A DNA stretch of 64,000 nucleotides from Bifidobacterium castoris (GTDB lineage Bacteria; Actinomycetota; Actinomycetes; Actinomycetales; Bifidobacteriaceae), in assembly GCF_003952025.1 (NCBI RefSeq), contig NZ_QXGI01000010.1:1-64000 (forward strand), given 5' to 3'. Shown piece by piece: positions 25,098-33,232 of the stretch. Both the position numbers and the translations under genes were made by a program. Numbering within the stretch: position 1 is the first letter of the stretch; every line of letters begins with the position of its first letter. The notes beneath the pieces were generated by a model. That model saw nothing but the letters and a program-made list of their open reading frames with translations. It was not told where the DNA came from and did not search any database.

Positions 25098-26300
25098 TCA
25101 GATGGCGGCCGATACGCGCACATCGCCGGCGGTCCGCCGACGGGCGCGTTCCCGGGCGAAGTCGAAGGCCTGATCGAGGTCGTCTACGAGGTCACGCACA
25201 TCCTCGATGCCGATAGACAGGCGGATGAGCTCGTCGCTGATGCCGACGTTGAGCCGCTCCTCGCGCGAGAGTTCGAAATGCGTCATCCGCGCCGGCAGTT
25301 CGGCGAGGCTTTCCACCGCGCCGAGGCTGACGGCCAGGCGGAATATGCGCAGATGGTCGAGTATGTCGGCGGGGTCAAGGCCGGGCGCCACCTCGAAGCT
25401 GAGCACGCCACCGCAGCCGCGCAGGCCTTTGGCGGCGACGGGCTCGCCGTGGATGCCCGGATAGTGTACGTCGCCCACGTATGGATGGGCGAGCAGGTGG
25501 CGCGCGATGACGAGAGCGTTCTCCTGCTGGCGCTCAAGGCGCAGCGCGAGCGTCTGCATGCCGCGGCGCACGGCGTCGCACCCTTCGGGCGCGAGCACGC
25601 CGCCGAGCCTGTTCTGCGCGTAGTACACGCGCTCGCCGAGCACGTCGTCGCGCACGACGGCGAGCCCCGCGATGACGTCCGAGTGCCCGGCGAGATACTT
25701 CGTCGCGGAGTGGATGACGATATCGGCGCCCAGATCAAGGGGCTGCTGCAGGTAGGGGGTGACGAACGTGTTGTCGACGATGACGATGGCGCCGTATCGG
25801 TGCGCGATACGTGCGATCGCCGCGATGTCGTTGACATGCAGCAGCGGATTGGTGAGGGTCTCGACGTACACCGCTTTCGCGGGCGGCGTCGAGTCGTCGC
25901 CGCGCATGGCGTACTCGAGCGCCTTCTCGTCCTGGGTGTCGACGGGCGTGCCGAGCAGCCCCCAACGCCGGAAATGCTCATTGAACAACGAATACGTGCC
26001 GCCGTAGATGTTGGAGCCGACGACGACGCGGTCGCCCGGTGCGAAGATAGACAGCACCGCGTGGATGGCGGCGAGGCCCGACGCGAACGCGAACCCGCGC
26101 GTGCCGTGTTCGAGCTGCGCTATCTGGCGTTCGAGGAATTCGCGTGTCGGGTTGCCGCTGCGCGCGTAGTCCCACCGAGGCATCGATGCGACCGTCTCGA
26201 AAGCGTATGTGGATGAGTTGTAGATGGGCGGATTCACCGCGCCGGTCGCGTTGTCGTCGATGGGCAGACCGTGCACGAGTTTCGTGTCCAATTGCGTCAT
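25098..26300 (-). CDS. Cystathionine gamma-synthase/lyase-like PLP enzyme
   Basis: A 400-residue trans-sulfuration enzyme. N-terminal TKLVHGLPIDDNATGAVNPPIYNSSTYAF, WDYARSGNPTREFLERQIAQLE, and the PLP lysine in IHSATKYLAGHSDV are clear family marks. MetB makes cystathionine from activated homoserine and cysteine, while MetC/CGL enzymes cleave it; sequence inspection cannot separate these. GAGGAGGT precedes ATG 26300 at good spacing, so it is the first gene of a two-gene unit with the MetY-like enzyme. The last 15 residues are Arg-rich and atypical. The gene pair directly precedes the UroD-like uptake operon on the same strand. Confidence 0.87.
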   Translation of the reverse strand: MTQLDTKLVHGLPIDDNATGAVNPPIYNSSTYAFETVASMPRWDYARSGNPTREFLERQIAQLEHGTRGFAFASGLAAIHAVLSIFAPGDRVVVGSNIYGGTYSLFNEHFRRWGLLGTPVDTQDEKALEYAMRGDDSTPPAKAVYVETLTNPLLHVNDIAAIARIAHRYGAIVIVDNTFVTPYLQQPLDLGADIVIHSATKYLAGHSDVIAGLAVVRDDVLGERVYYAQNRLGGVLAPEGCDAVRRGMQTLALRLERQQENALVIARHLLAHPYVGDVHYPGIHGEPVAAKGLRGCGGVLSFEVAPGLDPADILDHLRIFRLAVSLGAVESLAELPARMTHFELSREERLNVGISDELIRLSIGIEDVRDLVDDLDQAFDFARERARRRTAGDVRVSAAI

Positions 26301-26553
26301 ATGCACCTCCTCGGTTGCCGAAGCGTCCACGATCCGACTGACCGAGGACGCATGACACAACCTACCGGCGGCGCGAGCGCGACATGCGTTTGGGGATATA
26401 CCCGTTGGTTATGGGATGCTCAAGATCGGCGCCCCGGTCAACGGATCGCGTTGGCCGCAATCCGGCGCCTCACCCTGTTCGCCATGCCCGCATCGGACCA
26501 TAGCGGGGCGCAGGCCGGGCCGGGGAGCCCGGGGATCCGCATATGTCCGCATC

Positions 26554-27588
26554 TCAGATCATCAACGCGAATCCGTTGAACGTCAGCGCCGTCGCAAGCG
26601 CGAGCAGCCCGAGCGAGCGCATCGCGCGCATGTAGTTGCGTTTGGCGATGTCAAGCGACGCGAACCATCCGGTGAGCAGCGCGCACACGGCGCCGAGGAT
26701 GCCGAGGAACGCGTGCAGCACCGACGGATGCGCCAGCTGCTCCCCCAGCATGCTCGTCGCCGTCCACGCCGCGGCCGCGCCGAGCATGACGAGCGCGATG
26801 GACGCGATCGTGCACACGGTGCCGCATGTGCGCCCCATGCGCACGGCCCATGTGCGCTTGCCGGCCGCACGGTCCGTCTCCAGATCGCGCAGGTTGTTGA
26901 CGCACAGCACGCTCACGGCGACGAGGCCGATGGCGGCCGCGCCGACCCATGCGGCCGCGTCGAGTGCGCCCGCGATCGCGTAGGTCGTGCCGAGCGTGGC
27001 CACGAGTCCGAAGAAGACGAAGACGGCGATCTCGCCGAATCCCATGTACCCGTAAGGATGGCGCCCGCCCACGTAATACCAGCCGGCGGCGAGGCACAGG
27101 ACGCCGACGATGGCGAACCACCAGCAGCCGGTGATGACGATGACGGCGACGCCGCATACGCAGGCGAGCGCCGCGTTGACGAGCGCCGCGGCGAGCACGT
27201 GCTTCGGCGGGATGCCGGATGCGACGAGGCGCGCGGGTGGCACCTCCATGCGATCGGCCGGCGCATCAAGGTCGTCGTCGAGCCGCGCGGCGATCGCACG
27301 GGCGGCGCGGTGCGCGTCGGTGCCGCGGATGCCGTCCGAATAGTCGTTGACGAAGTTCGCGGCGATCTGCAGCAGCATCGCGACGAGCAGGCACAGCACG
27401 GCGACGGCGACGACGCGCACGGTGTCGGGCACGCAGGACGCGCCGCCGTGGAGGATCGCGCATCGCGGCGAGTGCGCAGGGCGGTCGCGTACGACGCCGA
27501 CCCCTGCGGCCGTGCCGATCCACACGGGGGCGACGCTCAGCGCGAGCGTGCGCAGACGCATGCCGCTGATGTACTGGTCGATGGTCAC
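26554..27588 (-). CDS. UbiA-family prenyltransferase (MenA-like)
   Basis: A 344-residue polytopic membrane protein with 8-9 predicted helices. Both aspartate-rich motifs that bind prenyl diphosphate through magnesium are present: NDYSDGIRGTD and NLRDLETDRAAGKRT. In the family, MenA attaches a polyprenyl chain to dihydroxynaphthoate in menaquinone synthesis. Two stretches (RPAHSPRCAILHGGASC near residue 45, and about 15 residues after the first Asp motif) look like lineage-specific insertions. It starts with GTG, preceded by GGAG. No other menaquinone gene is in the window, so the aromatic acceptor is uncertain. Confidence 0.82.
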   Translation of the reverse strand: MTIDQYISGMRLRTLALSVAPVWIGTAAGVGVVRDRPAHSPRCAILHGGASCVPDTVRVVAVAVLCLLVAMLLQIAANFVNDYSDGIRGTDAHRAARAIAARLDDDLDAPADRMEVPPARLVASGIPPKHVLAAALVNAALACVCGVAVIVITGCWWFAIVGVLCLAAGWYYVGGRHPYGYMGFGEIAVFVFFGLVATLGTTYAIAGALDAAAWVGAAAIGLVAVSVLCVNNLRDLETDRAAGKRTWAVRMGRTCGTVCTIASIALVMLGAAAAWTATSMLGEQLAHPSVLHAFLGILGAVCALLTGWFASLDIAKRNYMRAMRSLGLLALATALTFNGFALMI

Positions 27589-27708
27589 TGGTTTCTCCGT
27601 TCCACGCTCGTCAACTGGATCGGCGGCGCCGCATAGGCGCACGGCGCCGCCGACGTCCCACACTACGCGCGCCGTGGTATGGAGGGGACGTCGGCGCGCC
27701 GCTATCGC

Positions 27709-27737
27709 GAAGACCCCCGCATTCGGCGGAGGTCTTC
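27709..27737 (-). terminator. Hairpin downstream of the Pro-rich membrane protein gene
   Basis: GAAGACC (27709-27715) pairs with GGTCTTC (27731-27737), with further pairing inside around loop ATTC. It lies about 50 bases after the stop at 27785 on the minus strand and has no T-run. Moderate support as terminator. Confidence 0.55.
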
Positions 27738-27784
27738 AAGGATGGGATGCGGCGCCGATGCGGCGCCGTCATGTCATCGTTCGC

Positions 27785-28696
27785 TCAGGCGTTGCCGCCC
27801 GGCATGGTCGGCGGCACGGACGGGGCGGCATGCTGGCCGCGCGGCGCGGCGAACTGACCGGTCGGGGCGCCCGGAGCCGTCGGCGCGGACGGAGCCGAGG
27901 CCTGCGGCTGGTTCGGCACGCCGAACTGCCAGTTGCTGTTGTCGGTCGTGCCGACCGGCTGCGTCGGCGGCACACCGGCCTGCCAGCCGTTGTTCACGTA
28001 GGCGTTCGCCGGCGCCGGATAGGCGGTCGGGATCGGCGCGGACGGGCGGGCGGTGCCGTTGCGCAGCTTCGTCTGCTGCGATTCGAGCCACATCGCGATG
28101 ATCGTGCCGGCGAGCATGAAGATGACGGCGAAGAGCATCAGGTAGAAGCCGACGTGGAAGGATGCGGCGCCCTGCGTATTGAGGGAGCCCCATGCGATCT
28201 GATCGATGAAGTACACGGCGTAGACGATGGCGAGCGTCAGCGGGACGGCTTTGTCGGCGATGAACGCCAGACCCGCGATCACAACGGCGAGCACGAGGAA
28301 GATCCAACCGATGTTCACCCCGAACGACCCCTTGGCGATGAGCGCGACCGTCGAGCTTTGCCGGCTGATCGTGATCCCGCCGTAGGGGCTCGAGTATCCC
28401 TTGATCGAGAAGAACGGCACGAACACGGCGATGACGCCGAGCAGCGCGCCGAAGAACGTGATGAAATCGGCGTAGATGATGTGCAGCTTGCCGAGCTGGA
28501 TGCGCTTGGACAGCGTGGCTGCGACGTCGGCGTTCTGCTGGCGCGGCGCGCCCTGCGCAGGCATGTACGGGACGCCCTGGGGCTGCCCGTACTGCGGTTG
28601 CGGCGCGGCGAAGGGAGCCTGCGGCGCGGGCCGCTGCGGCATCGGCGCGCCCTGCGGGGGCATCGGTGCGCCCGGCTGCTGCTGATTCGGGTCCAT
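27785..28696 (-). CDS. Four-helix membrane protein with Pro/Gln-rich ends
   Basis: A 303-residue protein that is not assigned to a known family. Residues 1-55 are Pro-, Gln- and Ala-rich with repeated QGAPMP-like units. Four membrane segments follow at about residues 78-98, 125-145, 150-175 and 185-208. Residues 210-303 are again low-complexity (Pro, Ala, Thr, Asn). The loop after helix 1 contains SIKGYSSPYGGITIS and is probably outside the cell. The next gene upstream has the same plan with the disordered part mainly at the C-terminus, so the two may be paralogs. Both tails are likely cytoplasmic. Function unknown. Confidence 0.8.
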   Translation of the reverse strand: MDPNQQQPGAPMPPQGAPMPQRPAPQAPFAAPQPQYGQPQGVPYMPAQGAPRQQNADVAATLSKRIQLGKLHIIYADFITFFGALLGVIAVFVPFFSIKGYSSPYGGITISRQSSTVALIAKGSFGVNIGWIFLVLAVVIAGLAFIADKAVPLTLAIVYAVYFIDQIAWGSLNTQGAASFHVGFYLMLFAVIFMLAGTIIAMWLESQQTKLRNGTARPSAPIPTAYPAPANAYVNNGWQAGVPPTQPVGTTDNSNWQFGVPNQPQASAPSAPTAPGAPTGQFAAPRGQHAAPSVPPTMPGGNA

Positions 28697-28796
28697 AGTC
28701 CTCTTCTTCCTGTCGATTGACGATTACGGTGTTCACTTTACATGCCACGCCCCATTTTTCGCTGACCGCACCATCGCGGCCGCGGACTGCCGGCAA

Positions 28797-28830
28797 CGAA
28801 AAACCGGCCCCGTAGGGACCGGTTTTTCGT
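28797..28830. terminator. Terminator between the two Pro-rich membrane protein genes
   Basis: CGAAAAACCGG (28797-28807) and CCGGTTTTTCG (28820-28830) surround a GGCCCCGTAGGGACC hairpin. A-run and T-run flank the stem on both strands, so it can act in either direction. It follows the upstream gene at 28847-29746. Confidence 0.8.
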
Positions 28831-28846
28831 CATCGTCGCATCGACG

Positions 28847-29746
28847 TCACTGCTGCTGCGACGACTGCGGCGACTGCGGCGCCGGGGACTGCTGCGCCGG
28901 CATGCCCTCGTAGGTCGTCTGCTGTTCGACGACGACGTCATCGACGCCGGCCGGCGAGGAGGGGTCGGACACCTGATAGACGTCGGTCTGCGACACCTCG
29001 GTGACCGACGGCGCAGATGGAGCCGGCGGCATGGCGGAAACGGGAGCCTGCGGCGACGGCGCAGAAGGCGCCGGGGGCATCGGCTGCGCGTACGGCGCAA
29101 GCGGCGTGCCGGGCTGCGTCGTCGGGGCGGCGTCCGCCGGGGCCATCGGCGGAACGGACGGCGGCGCCGCGGCGGCCGCGGCCTGCGGGCCCTGCGCCTT
29201 CTTGAGCTGCATCATGCTGTAGAACTCGACGCCCGTCGCGATGAGGATGACGAACACGGTGACGGTCCACAGCCAGTATCCCGCGCCGTAGCTCACCTTG
29301 ATCTGCACCAGGCCGGAATACGACGCCGCCTCCCCGACGGCACGTCCGGCGTTGATCGTCTCGAACAGCCACAGCAGGAAATGCAGGACGGCCACGACGA
29401 ACGCCGCGAGCGCCTGACGGATGACGGCGAGCACGGCCGCGACGACGGCGAGCACGATGACGATCCAGCCGTCGCCCTTGATGAAACTGCCGGATTCATT
29501 CGTGCCGACGAGGACACTGACCGTCTGCGAGATGAATCCACCGACCGAGACGGTCGCATACGGCAGGAACATCGCGATGATGGCGATGAAGGCGGCGACG
29601 ACAGTCGTGACCGCGGCGGACGAAACGCTGAAACCGCCGACCTTGACCTTCGGGTCGCTGAATTCGCGCAGCTTATGCTGCATGTCTGATGCAGGCTGCG
29701 GCGCCGACGGCATCGGCGGCACCTGCGGTTGTTCGTTGAAGCTCAT
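28847..29746 (-). CDS. Four-helix membrane protein with Pro/Ala-rich C-terminal tail
   Basis: A 299-residue protein without a recognised family. A short Pro-rich start (MSFNEQPQVPPMPSAPQPA) precedes four membrane segments at about residues 44-62, 90-108, 110-130 and 155-175. The second half is a Pro/Ala/Ser-rich tail ending in PQSSQQQ. The first external loop carries VGTNESGSFIKGDGW, resembling the position of the SIKGYSS loop in the neighbouring gene product. GGAAGAGGAACGG precedes ATG 29746. The two genes share strand and architecture but are split by a terminator. Function unknown; the tails could be docking regions. Confidence 0.8.
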   Translation of the reverse strand: MSFNEQPQVPPMPSAPQPASDMQHKLREFSDPKVKVGGFSVSSAAVTTVVAAFIAIIAMFLPYATVSVGGFISQTVSVLVGTNESGSFIKGDGWIVIVLAVVAAVLAVIRQALAAFVVAVLHFLLWLFETINAGRAVGEAASYSGLVQIKVSYGAGYWLWTVTVFVILIATGVEFYSMMQLKKAQGPQAAAAAAPPSVPPMAPADAAPTTQPGTPLAPYAQPMPPAPSAPSPQAPVSAMPPAPSAPSVTEVSQTDVYQVSDPSSPAGVDDVVVEQQTTYEGMPAQQSPAPQSPQSSQQQ

Positions 29747-29941
29747 GTCCGTTCCTCTTCCTTTCCAAAAGACACGCACTGATCCCCATCGGCGAACGCC
29801 GCCGATGGAGGTCCGTCCACCGTATCAGGAAACGCTCGCGATGCACAAAACGGACGTCGCCAATCATGGACGCCTCCGATCCGCCGTTGCGCGCATATGG
29901 ACGCACGGAACCGCGAGAAGAAGGGACCGGCGGCCGCATAT

Positions 29942-29996
29942 ATGACGGCGCGGCCGCGCGGCCGGAATGCAACCGACCGCGCGACCGCGCCGTCAT
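29942..29996 (-). terminator. Long hairpin after lysS
   Basis: A 24-bp near-perfect inverted repeat (29942-29965 and 29973-29996) whose two mismatches become G-U pairs in RNA. It starts 19 bases after the lysS stop and has no T-run. Confidence 0.72.
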
Positions 29997-30014
29997 AGGG
30001 GGGAGAATCGATGC

Positions 30015-31715
30015 TCAGCTGTTGAGCGGCTTGACGAGCGGGAACGTGATCGTCTCGCGGATCGTTGCCCCGGTGAGCGCGATGAGTAGACGGTCGATGC
30101 CCATGCCCATGCCGCCTGCCGGCGGCATGCCGACGCCGAGCGCCTCGAGGAAGTCCTCGTCGATGTCGCAGGCCTCCTCGTCGCCGGCGAGCGCGTCCTT
30201 GGCCTGCGCGACGAAGCGTTCGCGCTGCACGATCGGGTCGTTGAGCTCGGAGTAGCCGGTCGCCAGCTCGAAGCCGCGCACGTAGAGGTCCCATTTCTCG
30301 ACGACGCCCGGCTTGGAGCGGTGCGCCTTGACGAGCGGCGACGTCTCGACCGGGAAGTCGCGCACGAAGGTCGGCTCGTAGAGCTTGTCCTCGTAGAAGT
30401 GCTCCCACAGGTGCTCGACGAGCTTGCCGTGGTTCTCGACCTCGTCGCGTTCGACGCCGAGCCTGTCGGCGATCGCGCCGAGTTCGGCGACGCTCGTGGC
30501 GGGCGTGATCCGCTGGCCGAGCGCCTCGGACAGCGAGTCGTACATGCTCATCTGCTTCCATTCGCCGCCGAAGTCGTATTCGGTGCCGTCGAGCAGCGTG
30601 ACCTTCGTCGAGCCGAAGACGTCGATCGCGGTCTTCTGGATGAGCTCCTTGACGAGCTTGGCGATCGTGTCGTAGTTGCCGTAGGCCTCGTACGCCTCGA
30701 CCATCGTGAACTCCGGCGCGTGCGTCGCGTCGACGCCTTCGTTGCGGAAGTCGCGGTTGATCTCGAAGACGCGGTCGATGCCGCCGACGAGGCAGCGCTT
30801 GAGGAACAGCTCCGGCGCGATTCGCAGATAGAGGTCGAGGTCGAAGGCGTTCATGTGCGTCGTGAACGGGCGCGCGGCGGCCCCGCCGTGGATCGTCTGC
30901 AGCATCGGGGTCTCGACCTCGAGGAAGTCGTGCTCCTCGAAGGTGCGGCGCAGCGATGCGACGGCCTTCGAGCGGTTGCGCACCATGTTGCGGATCTTCT
31001 CGTCGGCGATCATGCCGATGTACGGCTTGCGCGTGCGCGTGTCCTCGTTGAGTTCCTTGTGCAGCGTCGGCAGCGGCTGCAGCGCCTTCGACGCGATCGC
31101 CCATTCGTCGGCGAAGATCGACAGTTCGCCGGTCTTCGACGCGATGACGCGGCCCTTGACGAACAGATGGTCGCCGAGGTCGACAAGCTGCTTGAAGAGC
31201 TTGAGCGAGTCGGCGCCGATCTGCTTCTTCGAGAGCATCGCCTGGATCGTCGTGCCGCCCCCGGCCGCGAGCTGCACGAAGCACAGGCCGCCGGCGTTGC
31301 GGATGAACAGGACGCGGCCGGCGACGCCGACGACGTCGTCCGTTTCCGCGCCGGCCTCGAGCTTGCCGTCCCACTTCGCGCGCACCGCTTCGATCGTGCC
31401 CGTCACGTCGAGCGAGACCGGATACGGGTTGAGGCCGTCCTTGAGCATCAGCGCGCGCTTGGCGACGCGCATCTGCACCTGTTCGGGGTGCGCGAGCGGC
31501 CCGAATTCCTTGTTCGACGGATCGACGGCCTCGTCGAGCGTCGCGCCTTCGTCGATGCGGCGCGCGATCGTCTCGTCCTGCCTGAGCAGCAGCTCGGCGC
31601 GTTCGACGGTGCTCATCGACGGCGCCGCGGCCTCCTCGTCCTCGACGACGACGGTCTCGTCGGCCTGCGTCTGGGCAAGCGCCTCGTGTTCGTTGTTCGC
31701 GTTCTGTTCGGTCAT
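30015..31715 (-). CDS. lysS: Lysyl-tRNA synthetase, class II
   Basis: Charges tRNA-Lys with lysine. It is a class II synthetase of 566 residues with an N-terminal OB-fold anticodon-binding domain (about residues 115-225, VVGVAGRVLFIRNAGGLCF). Motif 2 is visible as RVFEINRDFRNEGVDATHAPEFTMVE, quoted here only as FRNEGVDATH. Motif 3 is GMGMGIDRLLIALTG. The first 50 residues are acidic and probably disordered, a common actinobacterial extension. The start is set by GAGAACGAGGAC before ATG 31715. It is a single gene with its own hairpin terminator. Regulation is not evident; no T-box leader was recognised in the 270 bases upstream. Confidence 0.97.
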   Translation of the reverse strand: MTEQNANNEHEALAQTQADETVVVEDEEAAAPSMSTVERAELLLRQDETIARRIDEGATLDEAVDPSNKEFGPLAHPEQVQMRVAKRALMLKDGLNPYPVSLDVTGTIEAVRAKWDGKLEAGAETDDVVGVAGRVLFIRNAGGLCFVQLAAGGGTTIQAMLSKKQIGADSLKLFKQLVDLGDHLFVKGRVIASKTGELSIFADEWAIASKALQPLPTLHKELNEDTRTRKPYIGMIADEKIRNMVRNRSKAVASLRRTFEEHDFLEVETPMLQTIHGGAAARPFTTHMNAFDLDLYLRIAPELFLKRCLVGGIDRVFEINRDFRNEGVDATHAPEFTMVEAYEAYGNYDTIAKLVKELIQKTAIDVFGSTKVTLLDGTEYDFGGEWKQMSMYDSLSEALGQRITPATSVAELGAIADRLGVERDEVENHGKLVEHLWEHFYEDKLYEPTFVRDFPVETSPLVKAHRSKPGVVEKWDLYVRGFELATGYSELNDPIVQRERFVAQAKDALAGDEEACDIDEDFLEALGVGMPPAGGMGMGIDRLLIALTGATIRETITFPLVKPLNS

Positions 31716-31779
31716 GTCCTCGTTCTCGTCCTTTTGTTCTTCGCCGCGCGCATACGCGCACCGTGCGCGCTTGGATGTC

Positions 31780-31804
31780 GGGGGTTCGAATCTCTCATCG
31801 CCCA
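31780..31804 (+). other. tRNA 3'-end-like fragment
   Basis: GGGGG-TTCGAAT-CTCTC followed by ATCGCCCA has the form of a T-arm (five pairs, two of them G-U) plus the 3' acceptor strand of a tRNA. No 5' acceptor strand GGGCGAT or D-arm lies at the right distance upstream. It may be a tRNA remnant left by an integrated element, or chance. Confidence 0.35.
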
Positions 31805-31934
31805 CGGCGCACGGATGCTCACGACGCGCATGCGTGCGCCGGTGTGGCTCGGTATAGCGCACCAGTGTAACCACCCGCCGCTACACGCGCGCCTCCCGCT
31901 TTCCCCACCGCACAACCGGCACGACACGCCGAAG

Positions 31935-31962
31935 TTGCAATTCCCTCACGAGTGCGTAAACT
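31935..31962 (+). promoter_or_regulatory. Probable tRNA-Pro promoter
   Basis: TTGCAA (31935-31940), a 16-base spacer and TAAACT (31957-31962) lie 25 bases before the mature tRNA-Pro 5' end. Confidence 0.6.
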
Positions 31963-31987
31963 ATCACCTGTTGCCAGAAAGCAACAT

Positions 31988-32061
<74 letters not shown>

Positions 32062-32069
32062 CCCTTCTG

Positions 32070-32098
32070 AAAAGCCTCACCTTCGGGTGGGGCTTTTT
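32070..32098 (+). terminator. Terminator of tRNA-Pro
   Basis: AAAGCCTCACC-TTCG-GGTGGGGCTTTTT forms a stable stem with a UUCG tetraloop and a T-run, 8 bases after the tRNA. Confidence 0.9.
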
Positions 32099-32140
32099 GC
32101 GTATCCGCGTGTATGCGGCGATGACCGCAACTACATGCGT

Positions 32141-32297
32141 CCCGATCCGTCGACCAGACCGATGAACCCACCCGCGAACCGGCCCGTCTTCGTCCCGATC
32201 CGTCGACGCCCCGACGGAACCACCCGCAAACCAGCCCGATTCCGACCCGAAACGTCGGTGGGGCCGACGGAACCGCCCGCCGGCCCCACCGACTCCG
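32141..32297. repeat. Dispersed intergenic repeat, copy B (three tandem units)
   Basis: Three units begin at 32141, 32194 and 32246 (periods 53 and 52). Units 1 and 2 share CCCGATCCGTCGAC. Units 2 and 3 share CCGACGGAACC[A/G]CCCGC. The array fills the gap between the tRNA-Pro terminator and the stop of the exporter permease gene. Related copies lie at 4120-4195 and 6481-6660. The period is not a multiple of three and no frame is conserved, so it is non-coding. Confidence 0.7.
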
Positions 32298-32328
32298 CTT
32301 CAGCGGCAGCGTCTCATCGTCCGCTGCC

Positions 32329-33228
32329 CTACCGCGTCCGCGCGCGCTGCTCCTGAGCGGCCGCGCGCCTGACCTCATCGGACTTCTCGTTCGGATGTAC
32401 GTCCTTGCGCAGCTGCACGAGGTCCTTGAAGCTGAGCTTCTTCGCCGGTTCCGGCACGAAGTAGCGGTCGTAGGAGATGAAGCAGCGCCTGTAGATCAGC
32501 GCGATGATGATCGAATCCGCGACGAGCGTCAGCGCCGCGACCGCAGCGAGGATGACGAACTGGTACTTCGCCGCGCTCACCGGGCTCTTGCCGGCGATGA
32601 TCTGGCCGGACATCATGCCCGGGATCGTCACGATGCCGCTCGACGCGAGCATTGCGATCGACGGCAGCAGCCCGAGGCGGATCGACGAGATCATCGACGG
32701 CTTCGCGGCCTCCCATTTCGTGGCGCCGAGCGCGAGCATCGTGTTCACCTCCGCGTACCGTTCGCGCATCGATTCGAAGAAACGGCTCAGGCCGAGCGCG
32801 AGCGCGCTGACGGTGTTGCCCAGCAGCATGCCGGTGAGCGGTATGACGAGCTGCGGCGCATACCACGGCTTCGGCCGCACGATGAGCTCCGCGACGATCG
32901 CGAGCATGAGCAGCATCGTCACGACGAGCGACAGCAGCACGATGCCGACGAGTCCCTTCGGCGCCCCCGTCGCGCGCCCCATCGTGATCTGCACGGCCGC
33001 GAGCAGCATCAGCGTGATGAGCCCGATGACGAGCCACACGTTGTTCTGCCGGATCACGTATTCGAGGATGAAGCCCATCGCGAGCAGCTGCACAAGCGAA
33101 CGCGCCGTCGCCCAGATCAGCGATTTGGCGACGCCGGTCCTCATCAGCGCCGAGATGCCTGCCGCGACGAGCACCATGACGACGGACGCGACGAGCCCCC
33201 ATATGCTGATATCGAAATACGATTCCAT
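32329..33228 (-). CDS. FetB/YbbM-type (UPF0014) ABC exporter permease
   Basis: A 299-residue membrane protein with seven or so helices and the UPF0014 signatures ATARSLVQLLAMGFILEYV, ALSRFFESMRERYAEVNTMLALGAT (quoted in part) and SGIVTIPGMMSGQIIAGKSP. E. coli FetB with FetA exports iron and raises peroxide resistance. The C-terminal 45 residues are charged and probably cytoplasmic. GAGGAG precedes ATG 33228 and lies inside the end of the ATPase gene four bases away, so the two are coupled. Iron or another cytosolic solute as the substrate is inferred from family. Confidence 0.88.
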   Translation of the reverse strand: MESYFDISIWGLVASVVMVLVAAGISALMRTGVAKSLIWATARSLVQLLAMGFILEYVIRQNNVWLVIGLITLMLLAAVQITMGRATGAPKGLVGIVLLSLVVTMLLMLAIVAELIVRPKPWYAPQLVIPLTGMLLGNTVSALALGLSRFFESMRERYAEVNTMLALGATKWEAAKPSMISSIRLGLLPSIAMLASSGIVTIPGMMSGQIIAGKSPVSAAKYQFVILAAVAALTLVADSIIIALIYRRCFISYDRYFVPEPAKKLSFKDLVQLRKDVHPNEKSDEVRRAAAQEQRARTR

Positions 33229-33232
33229 CAGC

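Noticed and set aside
31716-31987. T-box leader upstream of lysS
   Set aside because: No specifier stem or T-box antiterminator sequence could be found, and the region contains the tRNA-Pro promoter on the other strand.
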